Below, piece after piece: positions 1 to 6,178 of a DNA stretch of 6,178 bases (positions are counted from its first letter, which is position 1; the number at the start of each line of letters is the position of its first letter). The notes beneath the pieces are model-generated. The model was not told the DNA's origin. It did not search any database and saw nothing but the letters and a program-made list of their open reading frames with translations. Both the position numbers and the translations under genes were made by a program. The stretch is from NCBI GenBank assembly GCA_900752305.1, contig CAADUV010000397.1:1-6178 (forward strand), read 5' to 3'. The stretch comes from an uncultured Oscillospiraceae bacterium. GTDB lineage: Bacteria > Bacillota > Clostridia > Oscillospirales > Oscillospiraceae.

Positions 1-1488
1 GAGCATCTCGTTGAGGGCATCGGTGGCCGGGGTGCCGCTGTGCTCCAGGCGCTGGCACTCCTTTTCGATGGCCTGGTATTTGGCCTGTACCGCCTCGTAA
101 CGTTCCCGGCTGACCAGGCCGATGTGATAGCCGATAGGGGTCAGGCGCTGGTCGGCGTTGTCCTGCCGCTGGAGCAGGCGGTACTCGGTGCGGCTGGTCA
201 TCATGCGGTAGGGCTCGTTGGTGCCCTTGGTCACCAGGTCATCGATGAGCACGCCGATGTAGCCTTGGTCCCGGCGCAGGATCATCGGCTCCCGACCTAG
301 CAGCTTCAACGCAGCGTTGACGCCTGCCACGAACCCCTGCACCGCCGCTTCCTCGTAGCCGGAGGAGCCGTTGAACTGGCCTGCGCCGTACAGACCGGGG
401 ATTTTCTTGTGTTCCAAGGTGGGCAGCAGCTCGGTGGGGTCCACGCAGTCATATTCGATGGCGTAGGCCACACGGGTCATCTCCGCGTGCTCCAGACCGG
501 GGATGCTGTGGAGCATCCGCACCTGGACGTCTTCCGGCATGGAGGAGGAGAAGCCCTGGATGTACAGCTCTTCCGTGTTCAGTCCCATGGGTTCCACGAA
601 GAGCTGGTGGCGTTTTTTGTCCGCGAACCGGACGATCTTGGTCTCGATGGAGGGGCAGTACCGGGGGCCGGTGGACTCGATGGCGCCATTATACAGCGGG
701 GAGCGATCCAAATTTGCTCGAATCACCGCGTGGGTCTCCTCGTTGGTGTAGGTCAGATAGCAGACCGCCTGATTTTCCGGCGTTTTTTCCGTGGAGAAGG
801 AGAAGGGCACCGGTTCCGGGTCGCCCTCTTGCAGCTCCATCTTGGAGAAATCCACGCTGCGGGCGTTGACACGAGGGGGCGTGCCGGTCTTGAACCGGCG
901 GATGGTGACGCCCAGCTTTTCCAGACAGCCGGTCAGCTCCAACGCCGCCTGGAGGCCGTCCGGACCGGAGTCCCGGATGACGTCGCCTACGATGGTGCGC
1001 CCCCCCAGATAGGTGCCGGTGGCCACCACCACCGCCTTCACCTGAAAGACCGCTCCGGTGGCAGTGACCACGGCGCAGACCGCGCCGCTGTCATCCACCC
1101 GCACTTCCACCACTTCCGCCTGCCGGACAAACAGGTTTTCCGTCTGTTCCAGGGTATGCTTCATGACCTCCTGGTATTTCCGCCGGTCGGCCTGGGCACG
1201 GAGAGAGTGGACGGCGGGGCCTTTGCCCCGGTTGAGCAGCCGGTACTGGATGCAGGCTTTGTCCGCCGCCCGCGCCATCTCGCCGCCTAAGGCGTCCAGC
1301 TCCCGCACCAGCTGCCCCTTTCCGGTTCCGCCAATGGCGGGATTGCAGGGCATATTGCCCACTGCGTCCAGATTGACGGTAAAACACAGGGTGCGGCAGC
1401 CCAATCGTGCCCCGGCCAACGCCGCTTCAATGCCAGCGTGACCGGCGCCGATGACTGCGATGTCAAATGTTCCGGCTTGATACTCCAT
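1..1488 (-). CDS. mnmG: tRNA uridine-5-carboxymethylaminomethyl modification enzyme MnmG (GidA), C-terminus cut by window edge
   Basis: MnmG is the FAD-dependent partner of MnmE. The complex installs the carboxymethylaminomethyl group at C5 of the wobble uridine (U34) in certain tRNAs, using methylene-tetrahydrofolate, glycine, GTP and NADH; it acts in the cytoplasm. Reading from the ATG at 1488 gives 496 residues with no stop before the window edge; the family is usually about 620-630 residues, so roughly the last 130 (the helical MnmE/tRNA-binding tail) are outside. Visible signatures are the dinucleotide-binding GAGHAG at residues 14-19, [16 protein letters not shown] with Cys48, [14 protein letters not shown] around 89-102, ATGTYLGG at 156-163, RYCPS with Cys278, and [19 protein letters not shown] around 367-385. 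Cys48 and Cys278 match the two conserved catalytic-type cysteines of the family. The start is supported by a purine-rich ribosome binding site and by the usual short lead-in to the FAD motif. It follows ileS after a strong terminator, so it probably has its own promoter. Identity is secure. Confidence 0.97.
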   Translation of the reverse strand, partial: MEYQAGTFDIAVIGAGHAGIEAALAGARLGCRTLCFTVNLDAVGNMPCNPAIGGTGKGQLVRELDALGGEMARAADKACIQYRLLNRGKGPAVHSLRAQADRRKYQEVMKHTLEQTENLFVRQAEVVEVRVDDSGAVCAVVTATGAVFQVKAVVVATGTYLGGRTIVGDVIRDSGPDGLQAALELTGCLEKLGVTIRRFKTGTPPRVNARSVDFSKMELQEGDPEPVPFSFSTEKTPENQAVCYLTYTNEETHAVIRANLDRSPLYNGAIESTGPRYCPSIETKIVRFADKKRHQLFVEPMGLNTEELYIQGFSSSMPEDVQVRMLHSIPGLEHAEMTRVAYAIEYDCVDPTELLPTLEHKKIPGLYGAGQFNGSSGYEEAAVQGFVAGVNAALKLLGREPMILRRDQGYIGVLIDDLVTKGTNEPYRMMTSRTEYRLLQRQDNADQRLTPIGYHIGLVSRERYEAVQAKYQAIEKECQRLEHSGTPATDALNEML

Positions 1489-1497
1489 GGTGTCTGA

Positions 1498-1506
1498 TCC
1501 CTCTCT
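1498..1506 (-). promoter_or_regulatory. ribosome binding site of mnmG
   Basis: The minus strand reads AGAGAGGGA, ending nine bases before the ATG at 1488. It is an acceptable though not perfect Shine-Dalgarno match and fixes the mnmG start; no other in-frame start lies near the expected N-terminus. Confidence 0.6.
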
Positions 1507-1519
1507 TACAATTAGGTAT

Positions 1520-1547
1520 ACTATATTAAGTTTATCATGTTTTCCGA
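1520..1547 (-). promoter_or_regulatory. possible mnmG promoter in the AT-rich gap
   Basis: Between the ileS terminator and the mnmG ribosome binding site lies an AT-rich stretch unlike its GC-rich surroundings. On the minus strand it holds TATAGT at 1520-1525, one mismatch from the consensus -10 box. The best -35 at 16-bp spacing is TCGGAA (1542-1547), only three of six matches. A promoter is expected here because the upstream terminator is strong, but the -35 is weak and the exact box is uncertain. Confidence 0.3.
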
Positions 1548-1556
1548 CCCAGCACA

Positions 1557-1595
1557 ACAAAAAACCGCCGGAAGAACGGTTTCTTCCGGCGGTTT
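1557..1595 (-). terminator. intrinsic terminator downstream of ileS
   Basis: A perfect 15-bp inverted repeat (arms 1562-1576 and 1581-1595) encloses a four-base loop. Read on the minus strand, the stem is GC-rich at its core (CCGCCGGAAGAA) and is followed directly by a run of T residues (TTTTTTGTTGT). It begins about 18 bases after the ileS stop codon. This is a textbook rho-independent terminator. On the plus strand no T run follows the stem, so it points one way only, and it should largely separate ileS from mnmG transcription. Confidence 0.93.
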
Positions 1596-1613
1596 AGTCC
1601 TATTTTGTTTGCA

Positions 1614-4442
1614 TTACACGTCCAGGTGCATGGCCTTGACCACTGCGGCACAGCGGGGGCACAGTTCAGGATGCTCTGCATCCTGACCGATGTCGGCATG
1701 ATGGAGCCAGCAACGGGGGCACTTGGGGTCTTCGTTCACGGCCACGGTGACAGCCAAGCCTTCCACTGCTTCGCCAGTCACGGCGTCAGCGGGAGCGGCT
1801 TCGGTGGAGACGTCCACCTTGGAGACGATGAAGAGCTGTTCCAGGTCAGCATCCTTGATGGCCTCATAGACAGCCCGTGCCTTTTCGTCCAGGTACAGAG
1901 TCACCTTAGCGTCGGTGGACTTCTTGCAAACCTTTGCGGCACGAGCCTTTTCCAGTGCCAGGTTCACGACGCCGCGGAAGGCCATGATGTTGGCCCAATA
2001 GGCAGCCTTTTCTTCGCTGAGCTTCCAATCCGCATTGACTTCGGGGATGTCGTTGAGCAGAACGCTCTCGGCATTGTCGGAAGCCTCGTGGGGCATGACC
2101 GCCCAGATCTCGTCGCTGGTGAACACCAGGATGGGGCTGATGACCCGCACCAGGGTATCCAGGATACGATAGATGGCGGTCTGAGCGCTGCGGCGTTCAT
2201 AGGAACCAATGGCGGAGCAGTACAGGCGATCCTTGATGATGTCCAGATAGAAGTTGGACATATCCACCACGCAGAAGTTGTACACGGCACGATAGACGTT
2301 GTGGAAGTCGTAGTTGTCATAACCGGCACGGGCAGCTTCCACCAGGCGGTTGGTGGCATCCAGTGCCCACTGATCCAGTTCCATCAGATCCTTGTAGTCC
2401 ACCAGGTCGGTGGCCAGGTCGAACCCGGTCAGGTTGCCCAGGATATAACGGCAGGTGTTGCGGATCTTCAGGTAGGCGTCAGACAGCTGCTTCAGGATGG
2501 GCTTGGAAATACGCATATCCTGGGTGTAGTCGCTGGAGGAGACCCACAGACGGAGGATGTCAGCGCCGTAGTCCTTGATGATGTCCTGCGGAGCGACGGT
2601 GTTGCCCAGGGACTTGTGCATGGCCTTGCCCTGGCCGTCAACGGTCCAGCCGTGGGTGATGATGTGCTTATAAGGCGCCACGCCACGGGCGGCGATAGAG
2701 GTCAGCATGGAGGACTGGAACCAACCGCGGTACTGGTCGCCGCCTTCCAGGTACAGGTCGGTGGGATAGACCAGCTCAGGATGCTCGGGGTTGTGGTCGC
2801 AGACGGCAGCCCAGGTGGAGCCGGAGTCGAACCAGACGTCCATGATGTCGGTTTCCTTGGTAAATTCCTTGCAGCCGCATTCGCAGGCAGCGCCTTCCGG
2901 CATCAGCTCAGCCGCTTCCTTTGCCCACCAGGCGTTGGAGCCTTCGGCGCCGAAGATCTCGGAGACCTTCGCGATGGACTCGGGGGTGCAATAGGGCTTG
3001 CCGCAGTCCTTGCAGAAGAAGATGGGGATGGGCACGCCCCAGGTACGCTGACGGGAGATGCACCAGTCGGAACGTTCGCGGATCATGGAGATCATCCGTT
3101 CCTTGCCCCATTCGGGCTTCCAGGTGATGTTGTCACAGGCTTCTACAGCGGCGTCCTTGATGGCGTCCACGCTGGCGAACCACTGCTGGGTGGCGCGGAA
3201 GATGATGGGCTTCTTACAGCGCCAGCAATGGGGATAGCTATGAACGATGTCAGCGCTGGACAGGATGGCGCCCATGTCCACCAGGTCCTTGAAGATGACC
3301 GGATGAGCCTTGGTCACGTGCAACCCTTCGTAGGGGCCGGCGAACTCGTTCAGGAACCCCTGTGCGTTGACGGAGACTTCCATCTCCACGCCGGTGGGGA
3401 TCTCGTCATAGCGCTGGCACACATAGAAGTCGTCCAGGCCGAAGGAGGGAGCGGTGTGAACGCAGCCGGAACCGGCATCCAGGGTGACGTGGTCGCCCAG
3501 GATGATGAGGGAATCCCGATTCATAAAGGGATGATAGGCGGTCATGTATTCGAACTCGTCCCCAAACAGGGTGCCTACCGTCTCATACTCAGTGATGCCG
3601 GAATCCTTCATGACGCTGTCCACCAGATCGGTGGCCATGATGAGGATCTCGCCATTGGTCTTGACCAGAGAGTACTCCAACTGGGGATTGAGGCAGATGG
3701 CCATGTTGCCAGGCAGAGTCCAAGTGGTGGTCGTCCAGATGACGAAGTACATCTTGTCCAGATCGCCGTACTGTGCCAGCTTGCCCTTGTCATCATGAAC
3801 CTTGAACTTGACGTAAATGGTGGTGACGGGGTCATCTGCGTATTCCACCTCAGCTTCTGCCAGAGCGGTCTCGCAGGTGGGGCACCAGTAGACGGGCTTG
3901 AGCCCCTGGTAGATATAGCCTTTTTCTGCCATTGCGCCGAATACCTTGATCTGCTTGGCTTCAAATTCAGGCTTCAGGGTGATGTAGGGATGCTCCCAAT
4001 CGCCAATGCCCCCCAGGCGGCGGAACTGTTCCCGCTGACGGTTGAGGAAATCCAGGGCAAAGTTCCGGCACTTGTCCCGGAATTCTGGCACGGACATGGT
4101 GTTGCGCTTGACGCCCTTCTTCTGAATGGCGGTCTCGATGGGCATACCGTGGGTATCCCAGCCGGGAACATAAGGAGCATAGCAGCCAGTCATGTTCTTG
4201 TAGCGGATGATCATATCCTTGAGGATCTTGTTCATAGCGGTGCCAATGTGAATGTCGCCGTTGGCATAGGGAGGGCCGTCATGGAGAATGAACGGAGTCT
4301 TATCCTTGTTCCGTTCCATCACCTTGCGGTACAGATCCTTGCGGTTCATCTCTTCCAGCATACCCGGTTCCCGCTGTGCCAGCTTGGCACGCATGGGGAA
4401 GTCGGTCTTGGGCAGATTGATGGTCTTGTTGTAATCAGCCAT
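1614..4442 (-). CDS. ileS: isoleucyl-tRNA synthetase (IleRS)
   Basis: This class I aminoacyl-tRNA synthetase charges tRNA-Ile with isoleucine using ATP and hydrolyses mischarged valine in a separate editing domain. The 942-residue length is normal for the bacterial type. In order: DGPPYANGDIHIGT at 55-68 (HIGH-motif region), GWDTHGMPIE at 94-103, editing domain with WTTTTWTLPGN (236-246) and GSGCVHTAPSFGLDDF (324-339), RATQQWF at 416-422, WGVPIPIF at 468-475, the KMSKS region read as AMHKS (607-611), the anticodon-binding helical domain from about 640, and a C-terminal zinc finger CPRC...CPRC at 908-911 and 928-931. Further cysteine pairs (187/190, 406/409, 477/480, 522/524) look like two insertion-domain zinc sites. 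Family knowledge puts the key editing His and Asp at positions matching H329 and D338, both present. The ATG at 4442 is chosen because homologues start just before the PKTDFPMR block and GAGGGG lies upstream; the frame extends further up only through an unlikely TTG. The HIGH motif ends in Thr and KMSKS is altered, so the protein belongs to a variant clade. Identity is secure. Confidence 0.98.
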   Translation of the reverse strand: MADYNKTINLPKTDFPMRAKLAQREPGMLEEMNRKDLYRKVMERNKDKTPFILHDGPPYANGDIHIGTAMNKILKDMIIRYKNMTGCYAPYVPGWDTHGMPIETAIQKKGVKRNTMSVPEFRDKCRNFALDFLNRQREQFRRLGGIGDWEHPYITLKPEFEAKQIKVFGAMAEKGYIYQGLKPVYWCPTCETALAEAEVEYADDPVTTIYVKFKVHDDKGKLAQYGDLDKMYFVIWTTTTWTLPGNMAICLNPQLEYSLVKTNGEILIMATDLVDSVMKDSGITEYETVGTLFGDEFEYMTAYHPFMNRDSLIILGDHVTLDAGSGCVHTAPSFGLDDFYVCQRYDEIPTGVEMEVSVNAQGFLNEFAGPYEGLHVTKAHPVIFKDLVDMGAILSSADIVHSYPHCWRCKKPIIFRATQQWFASVDAIKDAAVEACDNITWKPEWGKERMISMIRERSDWCISRQRTWGVPIPIFFCKDCGKPYCTPESIAKVSEIFGAEGSNAWWAKEAAELMPEGAACECGCKEFTKETDIMDVWFDSGSTWAAVCDHNPEHPELVYPTDLYLEGGDQYRGWFQSSMLTSIAARGVAPYKHIITHGWTVDGQGKAMHKSLGNTVAPQDIIKDYGADILRLWVSSSDYTQDMRISKPILKQLSDAYLKIRNTCRYILGNLTGFDLATDLVDYKDLMELDQWALDATNRLVEAARAGYDNYDFHNVYRAVYNFCVVDMSNFYLDIIKDRLYCSAIGSYERRSAQTAIYRILDTLVRVISPILVFTSDEIWAVMPHEASDNAESVLLNDIPEVNADWKLSEEKAAYWANIMAFRGVVNLALEKARAAKVCKKSTDAKVTLYLDEKARAVYEAIKDADLEQLFIVSKVDVSTEAAPADAVTGEAVEGLAVTVAVNEDPKCPRCWLHHADIGQDAEHPELCPRCAAVVKAMHLDV

Positions 4443-4454
4443 GGTTACTATAGT

Positions 4455-4460
4455 CCCCTC
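4455..4460 (-). promoter_or_regulatory. ribosome binding site of ileS
   Basis: The minus strand reads GAGGGG, twelve bases before the ATG at 4442. The spacing is a little long, but no better site is present and no alternative start downstream fits the IleRS N-terminus. Confidence 0.55.
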
Positions 4461-4477
4461 TTTTCTGTGTCTTTCTG

Positions 4478-4503
4478 GGGCGTACCTTTCACAGGATGCG
4501 CCC
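4478..4503 (-). other. small GC stem in the ileS leader
   Basis: On the minus strand GGGCG (4499-4503) can pair with CGCCC (4478-4482), with a possible inner CCT/AGG helix, giving a short two-part hairpin about 18 bases upstream of the ileS ribosome binding site. It could be part of a folded leader, but eight pairs with an internal loop is modest and may be chance in GC-rich DNA. Confidence 0.3.
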
Positions 4504-4528
4504 ATGTAATAAGCTGTAAACAATCATG

Positions 4529-4558
4529 AGCCTGTCAGCCAAAATAGGCCGACAGGCT
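4529..4558 (-). terminator. 12-bp hairpin after divIVA, possible weak terminator or attenuator
   Basis: Arms 4529-4540 and 4547-4558 form a 12-bp stem (one G-T wobble on the minus strand) around a six-base loop. It sits 40 bases after the divIVA stop. The minus strand downstream reads CATGATTGTTTAC, only loosely T-rich and without a continuous T run, so termination would be inefficient if it is intrinsic. Read on the plus strand no T run follows either. The hairpin itself is clear; its role as a partial terminator, a leader attenuator or an RNA-processing site for ileS is inferred. The 156-base gap holding it shows no T-box signature and no convincing promoter. Confidence 0.5.
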
Positions 4559-4598
4559 TCGAAAAAATGAATGTAACTGACATTTTCCCGATGTTAGG

Positions 4599-5303
4599 TC
4601 ATTTGATTTCGTAGTCTTTTCCGAACTGCAGGTTGCTGAAGTCGATCCGATGTCCCTCGGTCTCCTCCATCTCCGCCACTGCCTCCCCAGCAGCCACCGC
4701 TGCCGGTTCCTGTTCGGCGTCTGCCTCCTCCTGGAGGATCTGGTCGATGCAGTCATCGCTCTTGGCCTCTGCCGGCTCGTCCTTGGCCGCTTCCGCTTCG
4801 GGCGCGACAGGGGCGGGAGCGGGCTCTGCCTTCTTGGGGTGGATGGGTTCGGCCTTGATGGCGGGCAGCTGATCCAGGAACGCGGACTCCTGCTTCACCA
4901 GCTCCCGCATGCCTTCTACGAACTGAGCGGTGGCGTTCTTTGCCATCTTCAGCTGGTACTCGGCATCTGCCACTTCCTGTTCCACTTCCGCTTTCCGCTG
5001 GAGGGCAGCGCGTTCTGCCTCCGCGATCATCCGCTTCTTCTCTTCCTCCGCCTGCACGACCATGGAGTTTGCCATCTTCTGTGCCGTAAGGAGGGTGGTA
5101 CGCATGGCATCCTCGGTCTCACGGTATTCGGAGATCTTCTCCGCCAATACTTTGATCTTCCCTTTCAACACGGAGTTTTCTTTGTACAGCTCACTGAAGT
5201 CAGCGGTCAGTTCATCCAGAAAATCGTCCACTTCCTTCATGTTATATCCGCCCATACGGGATTTAGAAAAGCCGTGTTCTGCTACTTCCTGCGGCGTCAG
5301 CAT
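4599..5303 (-). CDS. divIVA: cell-division/polarity protein DivIVA
   Basis: DivIVA binds curved membrane at division septa and poles and recruits partners for division, wall growth or chromosome anchoring, depending on the species. The 234-residue protein starts with LTPQEVAEHGFSKSRMGGY...VDDFLDEL, the DivIVA lipid-binding N-terminal domain (about 1-60). A heptad-rich, charged coiled coil runs on to about residue 140. An Ala/Pro/Glu-rich, probably disordered linker follows (about 150-215), and the protein ends in DFSNLQFGKDYEIK (221-234). The Bacillus protein is about 164 residues and lacks the long linker and tail, so this one is an extended form. The membrane-inserting tip that is Phe-Arg in Bacillus reads Arg-Met-Gly here (16-18). 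The start has a strong ribosome binding site seven bases upstream. It lies between sepF and ileS, as in the conserved Gram-positive division cluster. The family call is firm; the particular partners are unknown. Confidence 0.94.
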   Translation of the reverse strand: MLTPQEVAEHGFSKSRMGGYNMKEVDDFLDELTADFSELYKENSVLKGKIKVLAEKISEYRETEDAMRTTLLTAQKMANSMVVQAEEEKKRMIAEAERAALQRKAEVEQEVADAEYQLKMAKNATAQFVEGMRELVKQESAFLDQLPAIKAEPIHPKKAEPAPAPVAPEAEAAKDEPAEAKSDDCIDQILQEEADAEQEPAAVAAGEAVAEMEETEGHRIDFSNLQFGKDYEIK

Positions 5304-5310
5304 GGATAAT

Positions 5311-5318
5311 CCCCCTTT
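5311..5318 (-). promoter_or_regulatory. ribosome binding site of divIVA
   Basis: The minus strand reads AAAGGGGG, seven bases before the divIVA ATG at 5303, which fixes the start. The five G residues could pair with CCCCC at 5333-5337 upstream, which might partly mask this site. Confidence 0.65.
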
Positions 5319-5415
5319 ATTCTCGGCTCTCTGGGGGTCTTTCTCTTCCCCTTCGCCGTTCTATATTTCTTTCCAAAAGGTTTGTTCTGCTTCGTTTTAT
5401 GTGGTCAATGCACTA

Positions 5416-5892
5416 TCAGAAGTACATCCCGTTGTTTTCCAGTTCGTCGATCAGGTCGCCGATGATGTCCACATTGTAGGGCGTGATGATGTAGGTCGCC
5501 ACAGCCACTTTCTTGATCTTGCCTTCCTGGGCATAGGCAGCGCCGGACAGGAAGTCCACCATACGACGGGCAACGTCCTTGTTGGCGGACTCCAGGTTGA
5601 GCACCACGGTGCGCTTATCCCGAAGGTGATCGGCGATGGCAGAGGCGTCCTGGAATTTCTCCGGCTTGACCAGCACGACCTGCAGCTGGGTGGTGGTGTT
5701 GATGTTCACCACTTTATCCCGACTGGTATCTGCGTAATCCCGTTCCATGTCGTCCTCCTCCCGCTTCTTGCCGCGGGGCTTGCGTTCTTCTTTGGTCTCC
5801 ACAAAGGGCTCTTCCAGGTCGAAATCTTCCTCGTATTCTTCCTCGTCTTCATAAGGGCGTGCCAGACGTCTCAGTTCATCCATTAAGCTCAT
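5416..5892 (-). CDS. sepF: cell division protein SepF (YlmF)
   Basis: SepF anchors FtsZ filaments to the membrane and shapes the septum in Gram-positive bacteria. The 158-residue length is usual for the family. An N-terminal amphipathic segment (MSLMDELRRLARPY, 1-14) fits the known membrane-targeting helix. It is followed by a very acidic and then basic low-complexity linker (about 15-60), and by the globular SepF/DUF552 domain from about 60 to the end. Domain landmarks are VVLVKPEKFQDASAIADHLRDKRTVVLNLE (72-101), RRMVDFLSGAAYA (109-121), whose Gly117 matches the glycine important for dimer stacking, and ITPYNVDIIGD (136-146). The ATG at 5892 has AGGAGG ten bases upstream; the in-frame ATG three codons later would trim the membrane helix and is less likely. 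It starts 44 bases after yggS and is probably co-transcribed with it. The usual next genes, ylmG and ylmH, are absent. Identity is firm. Confidence 0.96.
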   Translation of the reverse strand: MSLMDELRRLARPYEDEEEYEEDFDLEEPFVETKEERKPRGKKREEDDMERDYADTSRDKVVNINTTTQLQVVLVKPEKFQDASAIADHLRDKRTVVLNLESANKDVARRMVDFLSGAAYAQEGKIKKVAVATYIITPYNVDIIGDLIDELENNGMYF

Positions 5893-5902
5893 AGTGGTGT
5901 GT

Positions 5903-5908
5903 CCTCCT
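5903..5908 (-). promoter_or_regulatory. ribosome binding site of sepF
   Basis: A perfect AGGAGG on the minus strand, preceded by a run of A residues and ten bases from the ATG at 5892. It is the strongest ribosome binding site in the window and supports the longer of two possible sepF starts. Confidence 0.85.
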
Positions 5909-5936
5909 TTTTTATCTCTGAGCAGGGGGCGCCCTC

Positions 5937-6178
<242 letters not shown>

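Noticed and set aside
409..1290. A 293-codon plus-strand open frame opposite mnmG
   Set aside because: It is in complementary register with MnmG, which has all family motifs; the plus-strand product resembles no protein and has no ribosome binding site.
4443..4523. An N-terminal extension of IleRS by 27 residues from a TTG at 4523
   Set aside because: The extension has no ribosome binding site, overlaps the leader stems and precedes the point where IleRS homologues begin; ATG 4442 fits better.
1605..4529. A 974-codon open frame on the plus strand, antisense to ileS
   Set aside because: It lies codon-on-codon opposite IleRS, has no recognisable domain, and its product is the His/Gly/Val-rich composition expected of a complement shadow. 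It exists because ileS uses no UUA, CUA or UCA codons.
5369..5408. A possible promoter for divIVA: TTGACC at 5403-5408 and TATAGA at about 5369-5374
   Set aside because: The two boxes are about 28 bases apart, and neither has a reasonable partner at 16-18 bp spacing.
4650..5886. Plus-strand open frames opposite divIVA and sepF (for example 4650-5309 and 4930-5886)
   Set aside because: They span genuine minus-strand genes and, in one case, an intergenic gap. Their Leu/Phe/Ser-rich products mirror the Glu/Lys-rich coiled coil on the other strand and are not real membrane proteins.
5927..5934. The 8-bp palindrome GGGCGCCC between yggS and sepF
   Set aside because: It is short, has no loop or T run and does not extend into its flanks; it is likely chance in GC-rich sequence.

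Overview
All genes in this window lie on the minus strand, so the transcription order runs from the right edge to the left: end of yggS/ylmE (PLP-homeostasis protein), sepF, divIVA, ileS, then most of mnmG, which is cut by the left edge. No RNA gene, insertion sequence, CRISPR array, tRNA or other mobile element is visible. The only sizeable non-coding stretches are the three intergenic gaps of 112, 156 and 125 bases.

The order yggS-sepF-divIVA-ileS is the distal part of the Gram-positive division (dcw) cluster, known from Bacillus as ylmE-ylmF(sepF)-ylmG-ylmH-divIVA-ileS. Here ylmG and ylmH are missing between sepF and divIVA. The gene order, the strong purine-rich ribosome binding sites, the SepF and DivIVA proteins, and the clearly GC-rich base composition together suggest a GC-rich Firmicute of the class Clostridia, plausibly an Oscillospiraceae/Ruminococcaceae-type gut anaerobe. 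The taxonomic placement is inferred from protein features, not from a search.

Region by region: 5937-6178 holds the C-terminal third of YggS. 5416-5892 is a complete SepF (158 aa), which tethers FtsZ to the membrane. 4599-5303 is a complete DivIVA (234 aa) with an N-terminal lipid-binding/coiled-coil part, an Ala/Pro/Glu-rich linker and a short conserved-looking tail. 4443-4598 is a leader region with a 12-bp hairpin and a smaller GC stem but no T-box. 1614-4442 is a complete isoleucyl-tRNA synthetase (942 aa) with variant signature motifs and three sets of zinc-type cysteines. 1557-1595 is a strong intrinsic terminator for ileS. 1-1488 is MnmG (496 residues seen), the FAD enzyme that modifies the wobble uridine of tRNA, with its own leader.

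Functionally the window joins division-site proteins (SepF, DivIVA) with two tRNA-related translation genes (IleRS, MnmG). It is mainly a conserved housekeeping region. I found no convincing sign of a new system. The points worth a second look are the lost ylmG-ylmH pair, the unusual IleRS signature motifs, the non-T-box ileS leader and the placement of mnmG after ileS.
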